A program made the position numbers and the translations under genes. Positions 1-6,140 of a stretch of DNA of 16,344 bases are shown here, one piece after another; the stretch's first letter is position 1; every line of letters begins with the position of its first letter. The stretch lies in the NCBI GenBank assembly GCA_036404255.1, contig DASWOP010000261.1:1-16344 (forward strand), given 5' to 3'. Below the pieces are notes generated by a model. It searched no databases, was not told the origin of the DNA, and saw only the letters and a list, made by a program, of their open reading frames with translations. The stretch is from JARLFX01 sp036404255. GTDB lineage: Bacteria; Acidobacteriota; Terriglobia; Terriglobales; Acidobacteriaceae.

Positions 1-89
1 CCCGCGTCGATGATGTCCACAAACTGCACGCCCTTCACCACGCGTCCACCGCGCACATCCAGGCAAGCGATGATTCGTTTCGTCAGCAT
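1..89 (-). CDS. hisF: Imidazole glycerol phosphate synthase cyclase subunit HisF (N-terminal fragment)
   Basis: Only the first 29 codons lie in the window; the gene runs off its left edge. The translation begins MLTKRIIACLDVRGGRVVKG, the standard HisF start, with the catalytic Asp at residue 11 (ACLDV). In the family, HisF is a TIM-barrel cyclase that uses ammonia from HisH to convert PRFAR to IGP and AICAR. The ATG is preceded by no convincing Shine-Dalgarno sequence. The stop of a 28-codon upstream ORF overlaps the start (ATGCTGA), so translation may be coupled to it. It is the last his gene visible in the operon, next to its partner subunit gene hisH. Confidence 0.95.
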   Translation of the reverse strand, partial: MLTKRIIACLDVRGGRVVKGVQFVDIIDA

Positions 90-169
90 ATTTTTGCTCG
101 CTGTCCAGCACCATTTTTGTACATGGCCTTCAGCGGTTGTACGGTCTGTATTACTTCTTTGAACATCAT
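83..169 (-). CDS. Possible 28-aa small ORF bridging hisH and hisF
   Basis: The start overlaps the hisH stop (TGATG, with a second ATG directly after), and the TGA stop lies inside the first codons of hisF (ATGCTGA). The peptide begins MMFKEVIQTV and ends QRAKIC; I recognise no family. It fills the whole gap between two genes that otherwise lack a good ribosome binding site at hisF, so it may serve mainly to carry ribosomes from hisH to hisF. It could equally be chance: it is short, and in many bacteria hisA sits at this place. The overlaps at both ends are seen directly; the coupling role is inferred. Confidence 0.35.
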   Translation of the reverse strand: MMFKEVIQTVQPLKAMYKNGAGQRAKIC

Positions 170-777
170 CACAACTCCACAAAATTCTTCAGCACCTGCA
201 ACCCCACCGCGCTCGACTTCTCCGGATGGAACTGCACGCCCATCACATTTCCGCGCTCTACTGCCGCGGTAAACTCCCCACCGTAGCTCGTCGTCGCCGC
301 CGTATCGGCAGAGACCGGCGCGCGCCACGAGTGCGTGTAGTACACAAAGCTTCCCGGCGCAATGCCGTGCAGCAGCCGCGAATCCGGCCGGATATTCTCC
401 AGCGAATTCCAGCCCACGTGCGGCGACTTCAACTCCGCGCCCCGCCACGTCGCCGGAAAATGTTCGCACTGCTTGCTGAACGCGCCCAGCCCATCCGTCC
501 CCGGCGCCTCGGTCGACCCCTCATACAGCCACTGCAAGCCAACGCAAATCCCCAGGAATGGCGTGCCTTTTGCGATAGCCTCGCGCACCGCATCCGTGAG
601 CTTCAGTTGCTTCAATAACTCGGTAGCTTGAAAATGCCCAACGCCAGGAAGAACAATCTTCTCCGCACGCGAAACGACAGAAAAATCCTGCGTCACCAGC
701 GTCTCGGCGCCAACATACTTCAGCCCCTTCACCACGCTGGTCAGATTGCCCGCTTTGTAATCAATCACTGCGATCAT
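169..777 (-). CDS. hisH: Imidazole glycerol phosphate synthase glutaminase subunit HisH
   Basis: This is a class I glutamine amidotransferase of 202 aa, the usual HisH length. It opens MIAVIDYKAGN. The nucleophile Cys is about residue 78 (LGICVGLQ) and the His/Glu of the triad are about 184 and 186 (GVQFHPEKS). HisH makes ammonia from glutamine and channels it into HisF. An in-frame ATG exists two codons upstream (783), but an AGGG sits only 1 nt from it and 7 nt from the ATG at 777, and family N-termini match the latter, so 777 is chosen. It starts just after the small membrane protein gene and is followed by a short ORF and hisF. Confidence 0.97.
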   Translation of the reverse strand: MIAVIDYKAGNLTSVVKGLKYVGAETLVTQDFSVVSRAEKIVLPGVGHFQATELLKQLKLTDAVREAIAKGTPFLGICVGLQWLYEGSTEAPGTDGLGAFSKQCEHFPATWRGAELKSPHVGWNSLENIRPDSRLLHGIAPGSFVYYTHSWRAPVSADTAATTSYGGEFTAAVERGNVMGVQFHPEKSSAVGLQVLKNFVEL

Positions 778-786
778 ATGCATGCC

Positions 787-1068
787 CTATACTGCGCTTC
801 CGTTCAGATACCAGAAGTAGAAAAGAACCAGGCTGACGACCAGAGAAATAATCCGCAACCACCTGCACCCAAACCAGCTAAAAACAAATCCCACCAGCGA
901 AGCCAACGCGCCCCACGCCACATACCACCCAAGATTGCTCACGTGTCCGTAGAGCCCATTCCACTTCGCCGCAACGTGCCACAGTCCGAAGACCAACAGC
1001 AGCGAAACGACGTTGCCCGCTACGCCGATGCCAAACAGGCAGTTGCGAACTGTGAATCTCGTAGCCAC
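787..1068 (-). CDS. Small three-helix membrane protein inside the his operon
   Basis: A 93-aa hydrophobic protein with a GTG start directly after the hisB stop codon (no gap) and a stop a few bases before hisH. Three likely transmembrane helices are visible, at about residues 8-30, 45-66 and 70-89, separated by short loops (for example AAKWNGLYGHVSN). There is no signal peptidase site, no catalytic motif and no family I recognise. Its tight placement argues that it is a real, co-translated gene and not a chance ORF. No membrane step is known in histidine synthesis, so a role in transport or enzyme tethering would be speculation. Confidence 0.75.
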   Translation of the reverse strand: MATRFTVRNCLFGIGVAGNVVSLLLVFGLWHVAAKWNGLYGHVSNLGWYVAWGALASLVGFVFSWFGCRWLRIISLVVSLVLFYFWYLNGSAV

Positions 1069-1665
1069 TTACAGCAGCCCCTTCGTGCTCGGCAGCATCT
1101 CCCGCATACGCTCGTCCTTGCTGCACGCCGCGCGCATTGCCCGCGCAAACGCCTTGAAGATCGCCTCGATCTTGTGATGATTGCTGCGCCCGTACATCGT
1201 CTTCACGTGCACGTTCGCCTTCGCGCCGCGCGCAAAGCCGTCAAAGAAATCCGCCAGCAGTTCGCTTTGGAAGTCGCCCACCAGCCGCACCTTCACCTTG
1301 TCGTCCACCACATACGCCACGCGCCCACTCAGATCCACCGCCGCCACGGCCAGCGTCTCATCCATCGCCATCACAAAATACCCGGCACGCATGATGCCCT
1401 TCTTGTCGCCCAGCGCCTTCAGAAACGCCTCACCCAGCGCGATGCCGACGTCTTCGACCGTGTGGTGCTGGTCCACGTCCAGATCGCCCGTACACTTCAG
1501 CGTCAGGTCGAACGCGCCATGCCGCGTGAACAGCTCCAGCATGTGATCGAAGAACCGTATGCCGGTCGAGACGGTGTACTTGCCCTCGCCGTCCACATTC
1601 AGCCGCAGCGCAATCTGCGTCTCCGTGGTGTTGCGCTTGATCGTCCCAACTCGTGCTCGTGCCAT
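1069..1665 (-). CDS. hisB: Imidazoleglycerol-phosphate dehydratase HisB
   Basis: A monofunctional IGP dehydratase of 198 aa with no fused histidinol-phosphatase domain. It removes water from IGP to give imidazole acetol phosphate. The two metal-binding repeats of the family are intact: DQHHTVEDVG (His67, His68, Glu71) and SNHHKIEA (His163, His164, Glu167), plus FFDHMLE near residue 40. The ATG at 1665 shares one base with the hisC stop (TAATG) and has GGAAGGCGGAG just upstream. An in-frame ATG five codons earlier would add MEGGV, which lies inside hisC and is not family-like. It is followed without a gap by the 93-aa membrane protein gene. Confidence 0.97.
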   Translation of the reverse strand: MARARVGTIKRNTTETQIALRLNVDGEGKYTVSTGIRFFDHMLELFTRHGAFDLTLKCTGDLDVDQHHTVEDVGIALGEAFLKALGDKKGIMRAGYFVMAMDETLAVAAVDLSGRVAYVVDDKVKVRLVGDFQSELLADFFDGFARGAKANVHVKTMYGRSNHHKIEAIFKAFARAMRAACSKDERMREMLPSTKGLL

Positions 1666-2756
1666 TACTCCGCCTTCCAATTGATGTCCGTGAGCGATTG
1701 CTTCAGCGCCTCAATCCCGCGCGTTACATGCTCTTCAATTCCAATTGTGATGCGAACATTCCCCTCGCACCCCGGATCACTCGACCGATCCCGCAGCAGC
1801 ACGCCGTGCCCGCGCATTGCCGCGACGAGCTCCTTGTGCTTCGAACCGATCTTCATCAGGATAAAATTCGCGTGGCTCTTCCAGTAGAAGACGCCCAGCT
1901 TCTCCAGCGCCAGCTCCATCCGCTGCCGGCCCTCCAGCACCTGGTTCGTATACCACTGCAGATACTCTTCGTCCGCGAGCGCCACCGGCAGGCAATCCAG
2001 CGCCACGCCGTTCACGTTGTACGGCGAGCAAACCTTGCGCAACGGATAGACCAGTTCAGCCTGCCCTGCCACCATGCCGAGCCGCAGATTCGCCAGGCCG
2101 TACGCCTTCGAAAACGTTCGCCCCACCAGTAGGTTCGGCACCGCGCCAATATCACCCAGCGTGCTCTCGCCGTGGAAGTGGTAGTACGCCTCGTCCATCA
2201 GCACAATCGCATGCGGAGCAGCCGCGCAGATCTTGAGAATCTGTTCGCGCGGAATCACTGAGCCCGTCGGATTGTTTGGTGACGAAATAATAATCGCCTT
2301 CGTCCGCGGCGTGATCGCCGCCATCACTCCGGCAAACGGAAACTGCAGCGAAACATCGCTGGGCACGCGCACCAGCCGCGGCGTCATCATGCTGATGCTG
2401 ATGTCGTACATGAAAAATCCCGGCACAGCGATGATCGCCTCGTCCTGCGGATCGAGATACGCCGTACACAGCAGATGGATCGCCTCGTCCACGCCGTTGG
2501 TCAGCAGCACCTGGTCCGGCTTCAGCCCGAAGTGTGTAGCCGTTGCAATCTCACCATGCTCGCGCTCAGGATACTTCGTGAGCCCCGCAGCCGTAATCTG
2601 CTGCAGCCGCTCCAGCACGCGCGGCGAAGGCGACGCTGTGTTCTCGTTAAAGTCCAGCCGCAGTAATTCGCGCGCGGCCAGCGGCGGGTGATACTCCGGC
2701 ATTGCGGCCACAAGCGCACGCGGCGCTACCGTTTGAATCTTTGTTGCAACACTCAT
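1665..2756 (-). CDS. hisC: Histidinol-phosphate aminotransferase HisC
   Basis: A fold-type I PLP aminotransferase of 363 aa, typical of HisC. It transaminates imidazole acetol phosphate with glutamate to histidinol phosphate. Visible landmarks are LDFNENTASPSP near residue 35-45, SSPNNPTGSV near 159-167 (Asn that contacts PLP), the Asp in VLMDEAYYHF near 188, the Schiff-base Lys near 217 in GRTFSKAYGLANLRLG, and the Arg in LRLG near 225. The start overlaps the hisD stop by four bases (ATGA) and the stop overlaps the hisB start (TAATG), so it is tightly coupled on both sides. HisC is close to other class I/II aminotransferases, but its place in a his operon settles the assignment. Confidence 0.97.
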   Translation of the reverse strand: MSVATKIQTVAPRALVAAMPEYHPPLAARELLRLDFNENTASPSPRVLERLQQITAAGLTKYPEREHGEIATATHFGLKPDQVLLTNGVDEAIHLLCTAYLDPQDEAIIAVPGFFMYDISISMMTPRLVRVPSDVSLQFPFAGVMAAITPRTKAIIISSPNNPTGSVIPREQILKICAAAPHAIVLMDEAYYHFHGESTLGDIGAVPNLLVGRTFSKAYGLANLRLGMVAGQAELVYPLRKVCSPYNVNGVALDCLPVALADEEYLQWYTNQVLEGRQRMELALEKLGVFYWKSHANFILMKIGSKHKELVAAMRGHGVLLRDRSSDPGCEGNVRITIGIEEHVTRGIEALKQSLTDINWKAE

Positions 2757-4021
2757 GCCCGCGCTCCCTTGATCTTCATGCGCACGCCAACGCTTGCTGC
2801 ATGGCCCACCAAACCCTCTGCCTCAGCCAGCGCAACCGCATGCGGCCCAAGCCGCGCCAACCCGGCGCGCGTGTACTCCTGCACCGTAATCACCTTCAGA
2901 AAATCCATCACGCTCAGCCCGCCCCGCACCCGGCCAACGCGACCCGTAGGCAACACGTGGTTCGTGCCGGAGACGTAATCGCCCATCGACTGCGGCGAAT
3001 AATCACCCACAAAAACCGACCCCGCATTTTTCACCCACTTCAGGTCGTCAGCCGAATCCACCGTCAGATGCTCGGGCGCCAGCCGGTTCGTGATCGCCCG
3101 CGCCTCAGCCACACTCTTCGTCACAAAGATCGTGCCGCGCGCCGCAATCGAAATCTTCGCCAGCGGATTATTCTTCGCCTGCAGCTTCACCTCAGCCGTC
3201 ACAGCTTCGGCCAGCCGCACCTTGCTCGTCACCAGCACCGCCAGCGTCTCCGGATCGTGCTCCGCCTGCGCCACCAGGTCCGCTGCAATGCCCGCGGCAT
3301 CGCCGTGCTCGCTGGCCACCACAACCTCCGTCGGTCCTGCCGGCATGTCGATGCCGCACTCGCTGGACGCAATCACCTTCGCCGCCGTCACATACAGATT
3401 GCCCGGGCCAACGATCTTGTTCACCCGCGCAATCGTCTCCGTGCCATACGCCATCGCGGCAATCGCCTGCGCGCCGCCCACGCGATAGAACTCGGTCACG
3501 CCCGCGAGATACGCCGCCGCCATCGTCTCCTGCGCCGGCTTCGGCGAACACACCACCACGCGCTCCACCCCCGCGACCGACGCGGGAATTGCCGTCATCA
3601 GCAGCGTCGAAGGCAACGGATAGCGCCCCCCCGGCACGTAGCAGCCGACCGACTCCAGCGGGCGAATGATCTGCCCCACCTTCACACCCGCAATCGGCGT
3701 GCGCGTCCACTCCTTCGGCTTCTGCGCCTCGGCAAACTCGCGGATGTTCTTCGTTGCAATCAGCATCGCCGTCTGTAGCTCTGGCGAAATCGCGTTCCAC
3801 GCCGCCTTCATCTCCGCGGCAGAGACCAGCAGCGCCGCGCCCGCCTTCAGCCCATCAAACTTCCGCGCATACTTCAGCAGCGCGCGGTCGCCCTTGCTCT
3901 GCACATCGCGCAGGATCGCACGCACGACCGGCTCCACGCTCGCCGTGGTTACGGCGCCCCGTTGTTCCAGCGCCTGCAGCATCTTCTCCGCCACTCTTCC
4001 GGTCGTACGAACGATCTTCAT
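2753..4021 (-). CDS. hisD: Histidinol dehydrogenase HisD
   Basis: A full-length (422 aa) NAD-dependent histidinol dehydrogenase, which carries out the last two oxidations to histidine. The signature GPGNLYVTAAK is near residue 205-215 and MPAGPTEVVV near 226-235. Expected zinc ligands are present: Gln252 and His255 (AQAEHDP), Asp348 (SMGDYVSGTNH) and His407 (EGLVGHAASV). The catalytic Glu/His pair is at about 317-318 (APEHLT). The ATG has a good Shine-Dalgarno (AAGGA, about 7 nt away). It is also overlapped by the stop of a possible 33-codon ORF. It is separated from hisG by the only sizeable gap inside the operon. Confidence 0.98.
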   Translation of the reverse strand: MKIVRTTGRVAEKMLQALEQRGAVTTASVEPVVRAILRDVQSKGDRALLKYARKFDGLKAGAALLVSAAEMKAAWNAISPELQTAMLIATKNIREFAEAQKPKEWTRTPIAGVKVGQIIRPLESVGCYVPGGRYPLPSTLLMTAIPASVAGVERVVVCSPKPAQETMAAAYLAGVTEFYRVGGAQAIAAMAYGTETIARVNKIVGPGNLYVTAAKVIASSECGIDMPAGPTEVVVASEHGDAAGIAADLVAQAEHDPETLAVLVTSKVRLAEAVTAEVKLQAKNNPLAKISIAARGTIFVTKSVAEARAITNRLAPEHLTVDSADDLKWVKNAGSVFVGDYSPQSMGDYVSGTNHVLPTGRVGRVRGGLSVMDFLKVITVQEYTRAGLARLGPHAVALAEAEGLVGHAASVGVRMKIKGARA

Positions 4022-4119
4022 TGCGTTTCCTTCTTTGTTCTCACAGAGAACATCGCATGTAATACGATTTCCTCTGCTTTGAAAGGGACGAAATTTACTC
4101 CGTCCGGTATAAATTTCAC
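4018..4119 (-). CDS. Possible 33-aa small ORF between hisG and hisD
   Basis: From a GTG at 4119 the frame reads V/MKFIPDGVNFVPFKAEEIVL and runs to a TGA that overlaps the hisD ATG (ATGA), the same overlap type used at hisD-hisC. The amino acid composition looks protein-like and the stretch is more AT-rich than the neighbouring genes. There is no separate Shine-Dalgarno for this GTG, hisD has a good one of its own, and two inverted repeats lie in the same bases. It may therefore be a non-coding regulatory spacer. I recognise no family. Confidence 0.25.
   Translation of the reverse strand: MKFIPDGVNFVPFKAEEIVLHAMFSVRTKKETQ
4036..4052 (-). other. Short perfect hairpin just upstream of hisD
   Basis: On the minus strand TGTTCTC (7 nt) is followed after TGT by its exact complement GAGAACA. 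It ends 15 nt before the hisD ATG, directly ahead of the Shine-Dalgarno AAGGA. There is no U run, so it is not an ordinary terminator. It could protect a processed mRNA end or modulate hisD initiation. The structure is seen; the role is inferred. Confidence 0.4.
4086..4117 (-). other. Inverted repeat with two competing pairings in the hisG-hisD gap
   Basis: GAAATTTA (minus 4117-4110) pairs perfectly with TAAATTTC (4097-4090) across a 12-nt loop. The same stretch can instead pair GGACG (4105-4101) with CGTCC (4090-4086). The two stems share bases, so only one can form at a time. It could be a dyad operator for a regulator or an RNA element within the polycistronic message. No U run follows. 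Low certainty that it is functional. Confidence 0.3.
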
Positions 4120-4154
4120 CTCAACACGCGAAGCGATCCGCCGTCCGCGCAGGA

Positions 4155-5030
4155 CTAGAGGACGACCTTGCTCAGCGGATACTCCACGATGCCCGTTGCG
4201 CCAGCAGCCTTCAGCTTCGGAATCACATCGCGCACCGCGCTTTGTTCCAGAATCGTATTCAGAGCCACCCACGCCGGATCATGCAGATGCGAGACCGTCG
4301 GCGAGTTCAGAGCTGGCAGCACGCCCAGCACAGCATCCAGATCGCTCTTGCGAACATTCAGCATCAGCCCCACCTGGTTCTGCGCGTCAATGGCGGCGTT
4401 CAGCATCAGCGCCAGCGTCTGGATCTTGTTACGCTTCCATTCGTCCTTGAATGAGCTCTTGTTGGCAATGAGCTGCGTCTCAGACTCCATCAGCGTCTCG
4501 ATGATCCGCAGATTGTTGGCGCGCAGCGAGCTGCCCGTCTCCGTGACCTCCACAATCGCATCGGCCAGCGTCGGCGGCTTCACTTCGGTCGCGCCCCAGC
4601 TGAACTCCACCTTCACCGGGATATTCTTCTCCGCAAAGTAGCGCTTGGTGAACTCCACCAGCTCCGTCGCAATCGTCTTGCCCGCCAGGTCTTCCGGCTT
4701 CTGGAACGGCGAATCGTTGGGCACGCACAGCACCCACTTCACCTTCTGCCGGCTCACCTTCGAATAGGTCAGGCTGGTCACGTACTCCACGTCCGTCTGG
4801 TTCTCCATCACCCAGTCGTTGCCGGTCAGGCCGGCATCGAGCGCTCCGTGCTCCACGTAGCGCGCCATCTCCTGCGCGCGCACCAGCATGCACTCAATCT
4901 CAGGATCGTTGATGGAAGGAAAGTAGCTGCGGCCGCTGGGATAGATCTTCCAGCCCGCGCGCTCAAACAGCGCAATGGTTGCATCCTGCAGGCTACCCTT
5001 GGGAATACCGAGCTTCAGTTTATTCGCCAT
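4155..5030 (-). CDS. hisG: ATP phosphoribosyltransferase HisG (long form)
   Basis: It catalyses the first, feedback-controlled step of histidine synthesis: ATP + PRPP to phosphoribosyl-ATP. At 291 aa it is the long form, with a C-terminal regulatory (ACT-like HisG_C) domain from about residue 215, so no HisZ partner is needed. Landmarks are LKLGIPKGSLQDAT at the N-terminus, GALDAGLTGNDW near 62-73, and the PRPP-binding region EVTETGSSLRANNL near 161-174. The ATG shares one base with the hisI stop (TAATG). A gap of about 130 nt, unusual for this operon, separates its stop from hisD. Confidence 0.97.
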   Translation of the reverse strand: MANKLKLGIPKGSLQDATIALFERAGWKIYPSGRSYFPSINDPEIECMLVRAQEMARYVEHGALDAGLTGNDWVMENQTDVEYVTSLTYSKVSRQKVKWVLCVPNDSPFQKPEDLAGKTIATELVEFTKRYFAEKNIPVKVEFSWGATEVKPPTLADAIVEVTETGSSLRANNLRIIETLMESETQLIANKSSFKDEWKRNKIQTLALMLNAAIDAQNQVGLMLNVRKSDLDAVLGVLPALNSPTVSHLHDPAWVALNTILEQSAVRDVIPKLKAAGATGIVEYPLSKVVL

Positions 5031-5374
5031 TATTTGCCTGCCTTCACATTAATGCTTTTGGTGAAACAGCTCACCGTGCCCTCGTGGCACACCAACCCGT
5101 CGCCCTCAACCTCCACGCGAAACAGCAGCGTGTCGTTGTCGCAATCCGTGGCGGCCGTGACGATCTTCAGCCGGTTGCCGCTGGTCTCACCCTTCATCCA
5201 GAGCTTGTTCCGCGAACGGCTCCAGAAGGTCACAAAACCCGTCTCCAGCGTCTTCTTCCAGCTCTCTTCGTTAAGGAATCCGAGCATCAGCATCTCGCCC
5301 GTCTTCGCGTCCTGCACAATCCCGGGGACCATTCCCTCGGTCTTGGCAAAGTCAATCTTGATCGTGTCGGTCAT
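5030..5374 (-). CDS. hisI: Phosphoribosyl-AMP cyclohydrolase HisI
   Basis: A single-domain cyclohydrolase of 114 aa that opens the adenine ring of PR-AMP, the third step of the pathway. The metal-binding DCDNDTLL motif (Asp77, Asp79, Asp81) and the zinc cysteines in CHEGTVSCF (Cys96, Cys103) are present, as is FWSRSRNKLWMKGETSGN. No fused HisE (PR-ATP pyrophosphatase) domain follows, so hisE must lie elsewhere. The start at 5374 gives MTDTIKIDF and is preceded by AAGAGAGAGATT. An ATG 17 codons upstream is less likely because the extra residues do not look family-like. It is the first structural gene after the leader/terminator. Confidence 0.95.
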   Translation of the reverse strand: MTDTIKIDFAKTEGMVPGIVQDAKTGEMLMLGFLNEESWKKTLETGFVTFWSRSRNKLWMKGETSGNRLKIVTAATDCDNDTLLFRVEVEGDGLVCHEGTVSCFTKSINVKAGK

Positions 5375-5438
5375 AATCTCTCTCTTCTCTTTTCTGCTGT
5401 AGAACTCATCCGTCAGCGCGCCCAATTCCTGTAAGCGT

Positions 5439-5478
5439 AAAAAGGCCCGCTGGCGTAAGCGCTGCAGCGGGCCTTTTT
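5439..5478 (-). terminator. his attenuator terminator hairpin
   Basis: On the minus strand AAAAAGGCCCGCTG is followed, after a 12-nt loop, by its exact complement CAGCGGGCCTTTTT. The 14-bp GC-rich stem ends in five U residues. It lies between the His-rich leader peptide (stop at 5507) and hisI (start 5374), so it cannot be the end of a structural gene and fits a transcription attenuator. Part of its 5' arm can pair with leader bases 5527-5538. Confidence 0.85.
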
Positions 5479-5506
5479 GAATCTCTGTGTGTCCGGTCGT
5501 GAACTC

Positions 5507-5587
5507 TTAAGCCGTCACACCGGTGGCCGCCACTGCGCTGTGCGCATGGTGATGATGGTGGCCGTGATGATGGATGGCAAAGTTCAT
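5507..5587 (-). CDS. hisL: His operon leader peptide (attenuation peptide)
   Basis: A 26-codon ORF starting MNFAI, then the block HHHGHHHHHAH (nine His in eleven codons, using both CAT and CAC), then a short Ala/Thr/Val tail and TAA. An in-frame ATG-CAT precedes it (start 5593, 28 codons, ten His). The start at 5587 is preferred because the predicted transcription start falls near 5588-5590. It is followed by a strong terminator and then hisI. In known his operons (Enterobacteria) a run of His codons makes the ribosome stall when charged His-tRNA is scarce, and this prevents termination. The position upstream of hisI, the His run and the terminator support the same mechanism. A stray metal-binding peptide is much less likely here. 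Confidence 0.88.
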   Translation of the reverse strand: MNFAIHHHGHHHHHAHSAVAATGVTA

Positions 5588-5595
5588 ATGCATTA

Positions 5596-5624
5596 AAACT
5601 ATTCGACTGCCCCGAGCTTGTCAA
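5596..5624 (-). promoter_or_regulatory. Predicted sigma70-type promoter of the his operon
   Basis: TTGACA (minus 5624-5619) is a perfect -35 consensus. Seventeen bases later comes TAGTTT (5601-5596), a weak -10. Transcription would then start about 5590-5588, at the very beginning of the leader ORF, so the leader peptide mRNA may be leaderless; no Shine-Dalgarno is visible before it. The -35 lies inside the 21-bp direct repeat shared with the toxin-antitoxin cassette. Confidence 0.6.
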
Positions 5625-5631
5625 TTATCGC
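5611..5631. repeat. 21-bp direct repeat, left copy
   Basis: Reads CCCGAGCTTGTCAATTATCG plus one more C on the plus strand, identical over 21 bp to 6673-6693. The flanking bases on both sides differ between copies. It carries the -35 box of the his promoter. The two copies bracket the two-gene cassette between hisL and the comEA-like gene. Confidence 0.9.
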
Positions 5632-5689
5632 GTGCTCTGAGGACATTCGAAATAGAGAAGAAGGTAAAACAGTAAAACGGTAAAGAAAA

Positions 5690-6124
5690 CTAGCTGTGTA
5701 GCTTATGCAGGGGATCAAGCCACACAACATAAAACACTTCTGCAGCTAGGAATCCATGTACACGCCAAGTTTTCGATGGAGTCCCACTGGTCTCCCGCAG
5801 GCCAAACTGCCAAGCATCATCCGTCCACAATTCATCATCTGCCGGATCAATACTCGGAAAGCCATTAGGCTCTGTTGTTTCCTTGAAAGGGATTGGGTGC
5901 CGATGTTCCAAAGGGGTAGACCACGTAAACGCATCCACTGTGAACTTCTGAAAGTAGTCAATATCCCTAAAAAATGCTTCAAAGAAGTCTCTGGGGCAAT
6001 CTGATATACGAAACTTTGGATGATCAAGTTGAAGATACTGCAATGAAAACGTTAGATGTCGTTGGTCAACGCGAACAGCAGGGGCCTTAATGACCCCTGC
6101 TGATTTCTTGGTTCCCTTACCCAT
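5690..6124 (-). CDS. Unrecognised 144-aa protein, candidate toxin of a Panacea pair
   Basis: It starts 16 nt after the stop of the Panacea-domain gene, on the same strand. The basic N-terminus (MGKGTKKSAG) leads into a compact domain: RHLTFSLQYLQ near 22-32, LEHRHPIPFKETTEPNGF near 72-89, and a C-terminus WRVHGFLAAEVFYVVWLDP then LHKLHS. The final strand-rich segment with VHGF and VVWLDP looks like a small conserved fold that I cannot name with certainty. It loosely recalls RelE-like nuclease endings. Panacea proteins are known to be antitoxins paired with many unrelated small toxins, so a toxin role is a reasonable inference from the neighbour, not from a motif. The Shine-Dalgarno (AAGGA) is about 13 nt from the ATG, which is weak. 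Confidence 0.8.
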   Translation of the reverse strand: MGKGTKKSAGVIKAPAVRVDQRHLTFSLQYLQLDHPKFRISDCPRDFFEAFFRDIDYFQKFTVDAFTWSTPLEHRHPIPFKETTEPNGFPSIDPADDELWTDDAWQFGLRETSGTPSKTWRVHGFLAAEVFYVVWLDPLHKLHS

Positions 6125-6140
6125 TGGCTTTCTGGTTTCC

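Noticed and set aside
628..1887. A 419-codon plus-strand ORF opposite hisH, hisB and hisC
   Set aside because: It is antisense to three well-recognised genes, rich in His/Arg/Gln in the manner of GC-rich shadow frames, and resembles no family.
2702..3778. A 358-codon plus-strand ORF opposite hisD
   Set aside because: Arg/His-rich shadow frame antisense to a gene with all catalytic residues intact.
5439..5593. T-box or riboswitch upstream of hisI
   Set aside because: No T-box sequence or specifier stem is visible, and the His codon run plus terminator is a sufficient explanation.
5406..5624. A 72-codon minus-strand ORF covering the his leader and terminator
   Set aside because: It reads the leader in another frame, runs through the terminator hairpin and would start upstream of the predicted transcription start. 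The His-rich frame explains the region better.
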